Shown here piece by piece: positions 16,355 through 24,410 of a DNA stretch of 33,822 nt. The stretch is from the NCBI RefSeq assembly GCF_945952095.1, contig NZ_CAMFHL010000058.1, forward strand, positions 1 through 33,822, in the 5' to 3' direction. A model generated the notes under the pieces. That model was not told where the DNA came from. It saw nothing but the letters and a program-made list of their open reading frames with translations, and ran no database searches. Within the stretch, counting starts at the first letter, position 1. The number at the start of each line of letters is the position of its first letter. This DNA comes from an uncultured Arsenicibacter sp. Lineage in GTDB: Bacteria > Bacteroidota > Bacteroidia > Cytophagales > Spirosomataceae. Both the position numbers and the translations under genes were made by a program.

Positions 16355-19300
16355 TTAGAATGTCAGGTTGAAACCGGTGTTAAACAGCCGCTGCTGCGGA
16401 TACACCAATGCGCCGTTCGACGAAATTTCAGGGTCGATGCCGAGCGATTTCACGTTGTCGAATGAAAACAGGTTGGTCGCATTCACATAGACTTTCATCT
16501 GGTTGACACCGAACTTACGCGTGAAGACAACCGGCAGGTTGTAGCCCAGTTCGAGGTTACGGAGCCGCACATAGCGTACGTTGGTTGTCCAGAAATCACT
16601 ACGACGGCTGAAATTCACGTGGCTGGTGTTGTCTTTCCGGATGGCCGGATACGTGCCTTCCACCCACGGGCTGTCGGCATTGTACGGATCGGCGCGGTGC
16701 CAGCGGTCTTCAAACATGTAGTTCGGCGATGTACCGTTGTTCTGGAACGGAATCTTCATTTCCACTTCGCGGCGGAACGATTGCAGGGAGGCGCCCGCAA
16801 AGTCGACCTGGAGCGTAAAGCCTTTGTAGCCAAAGTTTAAGCTGCCGCCGAAGCTCAGGTACGGGTTGGCGCCTTCGGCATAACCAATCGGCCGTTCGTC
16901 AAGGCCGTTGATGATGCCGTCGCCGTTCACGTCCTTGTAGATAAAGTCGCCCGGCAGCTGGGTCCGGTTGCCCTGTCCGTCGTTGTTAATATCGTAGTTA
17001 TCAATCTCTTCCTGCGACTTGAAGCGGCCGATTACCTGATAGCCCCAGTTCACGCTTGCCCACCGGTCAACGGCGGAGTTCCGGTATTCGTCCCATGCGT
17101 TGCCGAAGCGTGGCTTGTACTGGCTGAGGTTACGCAGCCGGGAGATCGTGGCGTTACCGCTTACTGAGAAATCAATGTCGCGGACTTTGCTGCGGTAGGT
17201 CAGTACCCCTTCCAGACCACGGTGTGCGTCCGAGTTCAGGTTTTCGTTCGGTAACGTGTAGCCTACTTCACTAGGCAGCAGCACGTCATAGCGGGCGGCC
17301 GGCAGACCGGTCCGGCGGCGCTCAAACACATCAAACTGACCCGACAGTTTTGAATTCAGCAAGGCAAAATCAACCCCGATGTTCGACGAAATGTTGGTCA
17401 CCCACGACAGGGTTGTGATCGGCAGACCACGCGGCCGTACCCCAATGACGTAGTTCCCGTTGAAAATGGCGCTGCCTTGCAGGAAGTTGTAGCCCGGCAG
17501 GTAGCTGAACGGTGCCACAATAAAGCCGTCGTTGATCAGGTCACTACCCGTTTTGCCGTACGAGGCCCGGAGCTTCAGTTCGTTCAGTACCTTGGTGCGG
17601 CCCTGCATAAACGGCTCTTCGGTAATCCGCCAGCCCGCCGACACGCCCGGGAAGAAGCCGTAGCGTTTGCCCGGCGCAAACAGGAACGATCCGTCATAAC
17701 GACCCAGTACCTCAAGCAGATAGCGCTGCTTGTAGTTATAATTCACCCGGCCGATATAGCCCGCCCGCGCCTGTACGTTCCATTCGTCGATCAGCAAGTC
17801 CTGGTTGGCAAACGACATCAGCGGAATGTAGTTGTTCGGCGGCACCGTGTGGACCACCAGGTATTTGTTGTCCGAGTCGGTACGTTCGTAAGCTGCCACC
17901 GCCGAAATCCCGTGTACGCCAAACTGCTTGTTGTAACTCAGCTGCAACTGGGCAAAGCGGTCGGAGACGTTCCGCTTCCGGCGTTCGCGCCACGGATTCT
18001 GGTTACCACCGCCCGGCACCAGGTTGTAGGCATCGTTTTTGGCGTCGTAGGTATAGGCGTTGTAGGTGTATTCGAACCCGTCGAAATCGAAGTTGGTGAA
18101 GTTATACGAATACGTCGCCTTGGCGCTCAGCCCGAAATCGAAGTCATACTGGGCGTAGAAGTTGCCCTTGGCCGCCCGCCAGATTTCGTCGATATAGCCC
18201 GTTACTTCCTTCTTGTAAGTCGCAGGGTTTACGTTTACGTTGTGGGTCTGGTTGATGTATTTCGGGTTATCGTTGGCATACGGGCGCTCCGTCGGCCACA
18301 TTGAGAAAATACTCAGGAACGGGTTGAAGTAATCGTCAAGGCCCGGCACCCCGACCTGAAAACGATCTTCCAGACGACCGCTGATCTGAGTGCCGACCCG
18401 CAGGCGTTTCGACAGACCGGCATCAATGTTTGCCTGGAAGTTGGTCCGGTTAAAGTTATAATCGCGGATCAAAGCGTCCTGATTCAGGTGGCTCACCGAG
18501 AAATAGTAGTTTACACTCTCCGAACCACCCGACGCACTGGCATTCAGGTAATACTGCGGTACGTTCGGCCGCATAACCATGTCGTAATAGTCAAAGCTCT
18601 GGAAGCCTTTTTCGGTATTGGCCTGCCACTTTGCCAGCTCTTCCGACGTGATGGTCGGCGTAATGCCCCGGTTCTGATCCGATTCGACCAGCGCCCGCAC
18701 GTGCTGATAGGCATTCGCCGGGCGCGGATAGCGGGTAAAGTTCTGTAAGCCATAATAGCCCGACAGGTTGATCGACGTTTTCTGGCCGGCCTTACCTTTT
18801 TTGGTTGTTACAAGCACAACCCCGTTGGCCGCCCGAAGTCCGTAGATCGCCGCCGAGGCATCTTTCAGAATCGAAATACTTTCAATATCATTGATCCCTA
18901 GGTTGTTAAACTGCCCGGCATCGGCTGTAATACCGTCGATAACGAACAGCGGTGTACCCATGTTCCGGATCTGGATACTGGTTGACCCGCCCGGACGCGC
19001 ATCGGCCTGACGGGCAGTAATCCCCTGCACCCGGCCGACCAGCGCACCCGATGTGGTTGCGGCCGGTGTCCGGATAATATCATCGGCTTTTACATTGCCG
19101 ACCGCACCGGTCACCGTTCCCCGCGACTGCGTACCGTAACCTACCACCACAACCTCTTCGAGTGTCTGATTGTCAGCCACGAGCGTTACGGCAATCCGCG
19201 CATTCGCACCAACAACCACCTCTTTCGACGTGTAGCCCACAAAGCTGAACACCAGAATCGCATTCTGGTCCGGCACACTCATCCGGAACGCGCCGGTAGC

Positions 19301-19882
19301 ATCGGTCGTCACCCCTTTGGTTGTGCCTTTGATCACTACGTTAACGCCCGGCAGGCCGTCGCCTTTTTCGTCGGTTACCGTACCCGTCACCTGAATATCC
19401 GCCGCCGACGCAACATCCGGCGAACGCATAGCCAGCGAATTCATGGTCAAGGTGCTGCCCGCCGGCGCCGGTTCGGTCGTCAGCGGTGCCGGGAGGGTAT
19501 TGGCCAGGGCAGCCATGGGTGCGGCCTTCGTTTGTTTGCGGAAAACCAGGAACGTCTGGTCGCTTACCTGCTTTACCTGCAGGCCGTACGGCTCAACCAG
19601 ACTGGCCAGCCGGCGGGATAATTTACCGGTAGCCGTCAGCGATTGCCCCAGAACGGTAAGCCCCTGAACGGTCGTTTCTTCAAACAGAATACTCACACGA
19701 TGTTGCCGGCTCAGGTCGGTCAGCACATCTTTCAACTGCCGCGCCGACGTACCGGACGACTGTATCAGTGCCACGGGTTTGGCCTGCTGCCGGGCCAGTA
19801 CTACCCGAGGTGACATAAGCGTAAGGCAGCAGGAAAACCACAGTAGAAACAAAAAGGTCCCTGGTAAGAAAGGTTGGTGCAT
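16355..19882 (-). CDS. SusC-family TonB-dependent transporter with STN signalling domain
   Basis: A 1175-residue outer-membrane TonB-dependent channel. After a signal peptide (about 1-30) comes an STN domain (about 45-115, ending QVSDQTFLVF), a Thr/Ala/Pro-rich linker (118-163), a carboxypeptidase-regulatory-like domain (164-237, VTGTVTDEKGDGLPGVNVVI), a TonB-box-like LEEVVVVGYGT at 241-251, a plug, and a 22-strand barrel that ends in LTF. The RAANGVVLVTTKKGK segment is the SusC signature. The STN domain is present in transducers that signal to FecR-type anti-sigma factors, matching the FecR gene 13 bp upstream. Its partner SusD follows. Confidence 0.96.
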   Translation of the reverse strand: MHQPFLPGTFLFLLWFSCCLTLMSPRVVLARQQAKPVALIQSSGTSARQLKDVLTDLSRQHRVSILFEETTVQGLTVLGQSLTATGKLSRRLASLVEPYGLQVKQVSDQTFLVFRKQTKAAPMAALANTLPAPLTTEPAPAGSTLTMNSLAMRSPDVASAADIQVTGTVTDEKGDGLPGVNVVIKGTTKGVTTDATGAFRMSVPDQNAILVFSFVGYTSKEVVVGANARIAVTLVADNQTLEEVVVVGYGTQSRGTVTGAVGNVKADDIIRTPAATTSGALVGRVQGITARQADARPGGSTSIQIRNMGTPLFVIDGITADAGQFNNLGINDIESISILKDASAAIYGLRAANGVVLVTTKKGKAGQKTSINLSGYYGLQNFTRYPRPANAYQHVRALVESDQNRGITPTITSEELAKWQANTEKGFQSFDYYDMVMRPNVPQYYLNASASGGSESVNYYFSVSHLNQDALIRDYNFNRTNFQANIDAGLSKRLRVGTQISGRLEDRFQVGVPGLDDYFNPFLSIFSMWPTERPYANDNPKYINQTHNVNVNPATYKKEVTGYIDEIWRAAKGNFYAQYDFDFGLSAKATYSYNFTNFDFDGFEYTYNAYTYDAKNDAYNLVPGGGNQNPWRERRKRNVSDRFAQLQLSYNKQFGVHGISAVAAYERTDSDNKYLVVHTVPPNNYIPLMSFANQDLLIDEWNVQARAGYIGRVNYNYKQRYLLEVLGRYDGSFLFAPGKRYGFFPGVSAGWRITEEPFMQGRTKVLNELKLRASYGKTGSDLINDGFIVAPFSYLPGYNFLQGSAIFNGNYVIGVRPRGLPITTLSWVTNISSNIGVDFALLNSKLSGQFDVFERRRTGLPAARYDVLLPSEVGYTLPNENLNSDAHRGLEGVLTYRSKVRDIDFSVSGNATISRLRNLSQYKPRFGNAWDEYRNSAVDRWASVNWGYQVIGRFKSQEEIDNYDINNDGQGNRTQLPGDFIYKDVNGDGIINGLDERPIGYAEGANPYLSFGGSLNFGYKGFTLQVDFAGASLQSFRREVEMKIPFQNNGTSPNYMFEDRWHRADPYNADSPWVEGTYPAIRKDNTSHVNFSRRSDFWTTNVRYVRLRNLELGYNLPVVFTRKFGVNQMKVYVNATNLFSFDNVKSLGIDPEISSNGALVYPQQRLFNTGFNLTF

Positions 19883-19895
19883 AGGAGAAGTTAAA

Positions 19896-20897
19896 TTAAA
19901 GGGTAAGTGTTCGTAATTCGATATGGTCGTTGGTTCTCGTAATTTTCACATTGAGTAATTCCGATAAGCTCTGCAACAGCTGATCAGCCTTTGTTGCCTT
20001 GAAATTGCCGGCAATACGCCGTCGGGCCAGTCCGGATTCAGAAATAACTACCTGAACGCCAAATACTTCATCAATCTGCTGCACCACTTCCGACAAGGAT
20101 GTATTGTCGAAATAGAACCAGTGATCCTGCCAGGCGAGATACGACTGTGCCGGTGCGGTTTCCGTCAGCTTACCGTGACCGTCCGCATCGACCGTAAAGA
20201 GGTTACCAGGCTTCATGTAGAGCTGTTTCCCCTGTGGCAAGTCCAGTTTAATGCTTCCTTTATGGAGGAATACGTGCTGTCCGCGGTTACGGGCGTAAGC
20301 CACGAATTCGGTTCCGAGCACTTCGATCTGCACACCCCGTCCCATGTCTACCACAAACCGCTGGTGATCAGGTAGGTGAGCCACCTTGAACACCGCTTCG
20401 CCCGTCAGTCTGACCAGCCGGCGGCCCTCACCGAAGCCAAAGCGCGGCACCTGTAGTACCGAATTGGCATTCAGCGTTACGGTTGAGCCGTCAGGCAGCC
20501 GGTGCGTGGCGGTTTCACTGAATCCGGTGCGGTAGGTACTGTAGCGCCACTGATCCTGATAAATCAGTCCGCCTCCGGTTGCCAGCAGAATAATCGAAGC
20601 GGCAATACTCCACCAGAACCACCGCTGAAACCGGAACGGGCTTTCCGGCGGATCGTACAAGGCCCTGACCCGGCGGGTCCGTTCGCCGTTCAGCTCCTGT
20701 CTGTATTGCGTCAGGGCTTCGTCGAGCGGCGGAAAGAACTGCATGTGGCGCGTTTCCCACTCATCGAGATACTGGTAGTACAGTTCTTCATTGGCCGGTA
20801 TCATCAGCCAGTCTTCAATCAGTTTGCGTTGCAGGGGCGTGGCCTTGCCGTCGAAGAAGTCAAAAAGGATGTCTTTAGGTAGCGGTGTCATTATCAT
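19896..20897 (-). CDS. FecR-family anti-sigma factor / sigma regulator
   Basis: A 333-residue inner-membrane regulator. The cytoplasmic N-terminal part (1-92) is an anti-sigma-like helical region. One membrane helix spans about 93-113. The periplasmic FecR domain (about 125-220, GFSETATHRLPDGSTVTLNA, LTGEAVFKVAH) is followed by a DUF4974-type C-terminal domain (about 255-330). It should hold the sigma factor encoded upstream until the SusC STN domain signals substrate. ATGs at residues 1 and 3 are equally plausible starts. It lies 50 bp after the sigma gene and 13 bp before susC, so the three are almost certainly cotranscribed. Confidence 0.94.
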   Translation of the reverse strand: MIMTPLPKDILFDFFDGKATPLQRKLIEDWLMIPANEELYYQYLDEWETRHMQFFPPLDEALTQYRQELNGERTRRVRALYDPPESPFRFQRWFWWSIAASIILLATGGGLIYQDQWRYSTYRTGFSETATHRLPDGSTVTLNANSVLQVPRFGFGEGRRLVRLTGEAVFKVAHLPDHQRFVVDMGRGVQIEVLGTEFVAYARNRGQHVFLHKGSIKLDLPQGKQLYMKPGNLFTVDADGHGKLTETAPAQSYLAWQDHWFYFDNTSLSEVVQQIDEVFGVQVVISESGLARRRIAGNFKATKADQLLQSLSELLNVKITRTNDHIELRTLTL

Positions 20898-20947
20898 CAG
20901 GTTGTTTTGCGGTGTATGGTCTTGAGATCGTGAAAATCCCGCCGCGT

Positions 20948-21526
20948 TTACAGAATAGATAAGATCACCAGCCCGGACAATCCCAGAAACCAGTCGTTTT
21001 TCAGTTCGGCACGGAGGCGGGTCAGCGCCCGGCTGACCAGTGCTTCTACAGCCTTGGTGCCGATCTGCATTTCTTCAGCGATTTCCGTGTATTTTTTGCC
21101 CTCAATCCGTTTCAGCAGAAAGGCCCGCTGACACTGGGCCGGCAGTTGCTGGATAGCGTGTTCAATCTTCTGGTGCAGTTCGGAGTACTGCAATACTTCG
21201 TCGGGTTTCAGCGTCGGATCGACGGGCATATCCTCAATGGCGTCCATCGAATCAGTACGTTTGAACTGCCAGGCGAGGTAATTATAGGCCCGGTTCCGGA
21301 CAGCGCGGTAGAGATATGCCCGGTAGGAGGTGCTGATGTCATCGAACACCCTGCTGTACCAGAAGTTAGCAAACAGCTCAGCCACAATGTCTTCAGCGAC
21401 TTCCTTCGAATAAACAAACCGGATGGCGTGGTTACAGAGGTTGGTGTAGTACCGGCGGAACAGGAGTTCACAGCCTTTGCGCGGATCGCTGGCAAACGCC
21501 TGCCGGAGTACCAGCTCATCGTCCAT
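20948..21526 (-). CDS. ECF RNA polymerase sigma factor of the Sus locus
   Basis: A 192-residue sigma-70 factor of the Bacteroidota expansion type. Region 2 includes LLFRRYYTNLCNHAIRFV and EDIVAELFANFW; region 4 includes LPAQCQRAFLLKRIEG and a YTEIAEEMQIGTKAVEALVS helix-turn-helix. I choose the ATG at 21526, which has AAGGA about 12 nt upstream and places region 2 at the usual distance from the N-terminus; the frame is open from an ATG at 21610, adding 28 unconserved residues. The last 14 residues (WFLGLSGLVILSIL) are strongly hydrophobic, a possible membrane tail. Expected to direct transcription of susC/susD and perhaps its own operon. Confidence 0.92.
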   Translation of the reverse strand: MDDELVLRQAFASDPRKGCELLFRRYYTNLCNHAIRFVYSKEVAEDIVAELFANFWYSRVFDDISTSYRAYLYRAVRNRAYNYLAWQFKRTDSMDAIEDMPVDPTLKPDEVLQYSELHQKIEHAIQQLPAQCQRAFLLKRIEGKKYTEIAEEMQIGTKAVEALVSRALTRLRAELKNDWFLGLSGLVILSIL

Positions 21527-21610
21527 GACTAAAGCTTCCTTACAAACAGAGGTTCTGAACACAGACGACTGCGTTTTTTCCTGCGAATGCGTTGAGTAAG
21601 AAGCGCTCAT

Positions 21611-21847
21611 ATAAAATTGTGTTTTTCACCTACAATCGTTGTACTCATCATAGACAAGTAAAGTAAGCGAATCCCTATACTCGCAGGTTAAAAAAACGAC
21701 CTTTTTTTCTCTATTTTATCATGTTTTTTTGCCGATTAAGCGTATTTTGATCAATATATAGCCGGTTTTACCTGAATGATTAAATCCTCATTAAAGAAAT
21801 TGCGGCGATAGTCAGTGCATTTTTAATCAGTGTTATTATGCATGCAG
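21611..21847. other. Upstream region of the Sus sigma gene
   Basis: About 240 AT-rich bp with several T runs and no gene. I found no convincing TTTG-N19-TAnnTTTG match on the minus strand, so the operon promoter is not located. The rest of the intergenic stretch, to 22088, is taken by the palindromic repeats described below. Confidence 0.4.
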
Positions 21848-22022
21848 GCTGACATAATTGTAGAGCCGCAACATCTTGCGGCTCGGGGCGGTTGAAGTAG
21901 CCAGTCAGCTAACGATGGGGTTTTAACAAAATGGAAAATGAATTGCTGACGTAATTGTAGAGCCGCAACATCTTGCGGCTCGGGCGGTTGAAGTACCCTG
22001 TCAGCTGACGATGGGGTTTTAA
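21848..22022. repeat. Tandem doublet of 78-79-bp repeats with palindromic core
   Basis: Units at 21848-21926 and 21945-22022 start 97 bp apart and agree at about 90% of positions. Each begins GCTGAC, contains the palindrome GAGCCGCAA-CATC-TTGCGGCTC (cores 21859-21884 and 21956-21981) and ends GATGGGGTTTTAA. The core is related to the palindromes at 22045-22094 and 25081-25130. This resembles REP/BIME-type elements. Confidence 0.75.
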
Positions 22023-22044
22023 GAAGAATAGATGTGGATAGCCG

Positions 22045-22094
22045 GCGCGATATGGCTGGCGCATGCGAAACCGCAACATCTTGCGGCGCTACAG
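22045..22094. repeat. REP-like 50-bp element, copy A (contains a stop codon)
   Basis: The segment contains GGCTGGCGCATGCG followed by the palindrome CCGCAA-CATC-TTGCGG and ends GCTACAG. It agrees with 25081-25130 at 42 of 50 positions by my alignment. Read on the minus strand, its CTGTAG edge supplies the last Leu codon and the TAG stop of the gene at 22089-22835. The hairpin directly after the stop may end that transcript. Confidence 0.75.
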
Positions 22095-22835
22095 GGCCAA
22101 GCCGAAGCAGGACCGGAAAACGGCCTGTACATGCCGCCGGATGCCCGGATCAGGGCCAATGAGGTAGCCTGCCCCGAACGAAAAGTTGTAATCAAACCAT
22201 TTTGTCCGGCGGCTGTGCTGCCCGATCTGTACCGTAATCAGCTGGTTGTAGTGCTTCAGGTTGGTCTGCCAGCGTTCTCCGGTATTCAGCCGGGTAGCCG
22301 TGATCCGGTCATGGATAGTCGTTACCAGTAAGGCTGAGATGTAGGTCTGGCGTAAGAAGTTATTCGCGGACTTACCCTTCCGGATCATCCGCATAATGGA
22401 CGGATACCAGACAATGCCGCCAACGCCGTCAAGGCTGTAACCCTTGTATGAAAAGCCGTTTTTCCGGCCACCGGCAAACCCGGCCTGTACGGTCCCGAGC
22501 AGTGCCCATGCCGGATGCACCTTATGCTCGACACCGGTTTCCAGCCCATACCAGCTGGTTTGCTCCTGCTCCGGCAACCTGTTTGTTGCAAAGACGGGAT
22601 GGAGGCTATCTGTGAACCGCAGCACAAACAGTGTCCGTTCTTCACGGCTACGGCTGTACAATTCGTCAATAGCCGTTTTTTCGGCTTTTGCACGCTTAGG
22701 ATCCGTTTTCGCCGGGACAGCCACTGTCTCCTGTGTATACTCCACCCGAACAGTGTCCGGTACGGTCTGTGCCTGCAAAGGCACCAGGCTGCCCGTCATT
22801 ACGATAAAAAGCGCAAGAGTAACGATGGTTTTCAT
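22089..22835 (-). CDS. Secreted protein, possible outer-membrane beta-barrel, unknown
   Basis: A 248-residue protein with a signal peptide (1-22, ending VPLQA). I do not recognise a family. The middle is charged (KTDPKRAKAEKTAIDELYSR). From about residue 95 it shows alternating hydrophobic strands with glycines and aromatics (WYGLETGVEHKV, LDGVGGIVWYP, FDYNFSFGAGYLIG) typical of outer-membrane barrels. It ends VQAVFRSCFGLAL with no terminal aromatic residue; its stop codon lies inside a REP-like element, so the last strand may have been shortened. It is the fourth gene of the second sigma/anti-sigma unit, 49 bp after the DUF4097-like gene. Confidence 0.65.
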   Translation of the reverse strand: MKTIVTLALFIVMTGSLVPLQAQTVPDTVRVEYTQETVAVPAKTDPKRAKAEKTAIDELYSRSREERTLFVLRFTDSLHPVFATNRLPEQEQTSWYGLETGVEHKVHPAWALLGTVQAGFAGGRKNGFSYKGYSLDGVGGIVWYPSIMRMIRKGKSANNFLRQTYISALLVTTIHDRITATRLNTGERWQTNLKHYNQLITVQIGQHSRRTKWFDYNFSFGAGYLIGPDPGIRRHVQAVFRSCFGLAL

Positions 22836-22884
22836 ACGATCAGATTAGTAGTTAGGGTTCAAGTTTCAGCGTAGCGATATCCGT

Positions 22885-23814
22885 TTATTTCCCCGTTGAC
22901 GCATTAGTATCCGAAAGCGACTGGATGATCACCGGAGCATAGTCGCTGTCAATCTTTATCAGAGGTTTGCGGCCGGAAACCGGCCAGTCGAAGCGCTGCT
23001 GCACGCCCTTTTTCTTCAGAAACTCCCTGAAGCCGTCAGGCACCTGTACTGTGCTGTAAGCCGACTGAACCACATACTGGTACTCCTCGGTCCGCTTCGG
23101 AATAACCATGATTTCCGTTCCGGCCGCGTCAACCTGCAAGCCGTCCAGCGTGGCGGCGTTCGGCCAGATCACCAGCTTACCGTATTTACAGTACAGCTTC
23201 ACGGTGCCGCCCAGCCCGCGCAGACTGACTTCGGCCTTCTGCGTTTTTCCCGTCAGGACGGCATTCACCTGCCGCCCGTCGATGTCGGCGTACTCCGACG
23301 CAATGGTCAGCCGGCCACCGACCTCCTCCAGCGTCAACCGGCCAAATTCCAGGTTTACCGACCCCTCACCTGCCCAATCGGTCAGGCTGATGTCGCCGAA
23401 TGCATCATTGATCGTCAGTTGCGAACGGGCCGGCACATTTACTTCGAAAACGGCCTTCAGCTGGCTTTTAAGCTTGCCGGCCGCCTGCGGAATCACGAAG
23501 CGGTTGGCCAGATCCAGCCCGGTACCGGTCGCCTGCAACGTGTACTGGTGATAGGCCAGCTCCCGCTCAGCCACCGCCCGGTCCGGGTGTTTGGCAATAA
23601 GCCGGAGCCGGATACTCACTACCGGCCGGTTCCAGCCCCGTACGATCACATCAGCCTTCTGTGCCATCAGCCGGATGGGTTGTCCGTCGGCATAAGGCAG
23701 CTCCTTTTCAATGGTTTTCGTCACGACCTGTACCTGCGTCTGCGCCAGCGTTCCTGACCACATGCAGACCAGTAACCACAAGAGCCACCTGCCCGAATAC
23801 CTGCCTGTTCTCAT
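22885..23814 (-). CDS. Secreted DUF4097-like beta-repeat protein
   Basis: A 309-residue exported protein with a signal peptide (about 1-24, ending GTLAQ). The body is made of short repeated beta strands (INDAFGDISLTDW, LEFGRLTLEEVGGRLTIASE, YADIDGRQVNAVL, LYCKYGKLVIW), the layout of DUF4097/adhesin-like right-handed beta proteins. These are often encoded beside ECF sigma and anti-sigma genes in Bacteroidota; their job is not established. Its ATG overlaps the stop of the anti-sigma gene (ATGA, 23811-23814), which implies translational coupling. A possible role is as sensor or output in envelope stress; that is inference. Confidence 0.68.
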   Translation of the reverse strand: MRTGRYSGRWLLWLLVCMWSGTLAQTQVQVVTKTIEKELPYADGQPIRLMAQKADVIVRGWNRPVVSIRLRLIAKHPDRAVAERELAYHQYTLQATGTGLDLANRFVIPQAAGKLKSQLKAVFEVNVPARSQLTINDAFGDISLTDWAGEGSVNLEFGRLTLEEVGGRLTIASEYADIDGRQVNAVLTGKTQKAEVSLRGLGGTVKLYCKYGKLVIWPNAATLDGLQVDAAGTEIMVIPKRTEEYQYVVQSAYSTVQVPDGFREFLKKKGVQQRFDWPVSGRKPLIKIDSDYAPVIIQSLSDTNASTGK

Positions 23815-24410
23815 ATCCGTAGTTCGCGTACGAGCTGCTTTGTCACCTCAGCACGCTCATTTTCAATTTTTATCTGTGCCTGTACCAGCGCCGGATCGTT
23901 ACCGAAAACCGACAGTTTTTCCTCGATTTTCACCTTCCGGTCGTTCAGATCGTCCAGCCGGCCTTTCAGTTCTTTTACCTCCGGGCGGCTACAGGCAGCC
24001 ACTTCCTGCCGGCAATGCTGCTCAACAAATGTCATGAAGTGGTCATCGGCCGCTGCCTGGTCAGATTGCTGCCATGTCGTTACCGCCGTTTCTGTTGACC
24101 AGGCAACCGTTATGTGCTCATCCGGCTTCGGCAGATTCTGCCACCAGAGCCAGCCCGCCAGTAAGCCGGCTACAGACGCCGCTCCCAACCACCTTGCAGC
24201 CACAGACCAGCCAATCTGCCGTACCGGTGTTTCGCCGGCGGCACCGCTTTCCCCCTCTTGCATCCGTGCCTCCAGCTGTGCCCATACATCGCCGGGGTCA
24301 TGTTCGGGCAGCTGGCTCAGCAACCGGTCAAGCCGGTCTTCGTGGGTAAGGTCAGCCTCAATGCGGGCCCAGAGGTCAGGGCGCGGGTCATGTTCGGGTA
24401 ATTGATTCAT
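23811..24410 (-). CDS. Putative membrane anti-sigma factor
   Basis: A 199-residue single-pass membrane protein. The cytoplasmic part (1-69) holds a duplicated motif: LPEHDP-x4-W-x2-IEA at residues 4-19 and LPEHDP-x3-W-x2-LEA at 34-48, probably the sigma-binding helices. One membrane helix spans about 70-91. The periplasmic part has two cysteines (C133, C140) and a charged coiled coil (142-199). The gene overlaps the upstream sigma gene and the downstream DUF4097-like gene by four bases each (ATGA), so position and topology support an anti-sigma role. No zinc-finger or FecR domain is seen, so the family assignment rests on context. Confidence 0.72.
   Translation of the reverse strand: MNQLPEHDPRPDLWARIEADLTHEDRLDRLLSQLPEHDPGDVWAQLEARMQEGESGAAGETPVRQIGWSVAARWLGAASVAGLLAGWLWWQNLPKPDEHITVAWSTETAVTTWQQSDQAAADDHFMTFVEQHCRQEVAACSRPEVKELKGRLDDLNDRKVKIEEKLSVFGNDPALVQAQIKIENERAEVTKQLVRELRI

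Noticed and set aside
17477..18304. 275-codon plus-strand open frame opposite susC
   Set aside because: It lies wholly antisense to a well-supported SusC gene, has no recognisable domain, and is the kind of shadow frame common in GC-rich coding DNA. The same applies to 15135-15920 (opposite susD) and 5613-6293 (opposite the HTCS).
22032..22331. 99-codon plus-strand frame through the palindrome copy A
   Set aside because: It runs through a REP-like element and antisense to the gene ending at 22089; no coding features.
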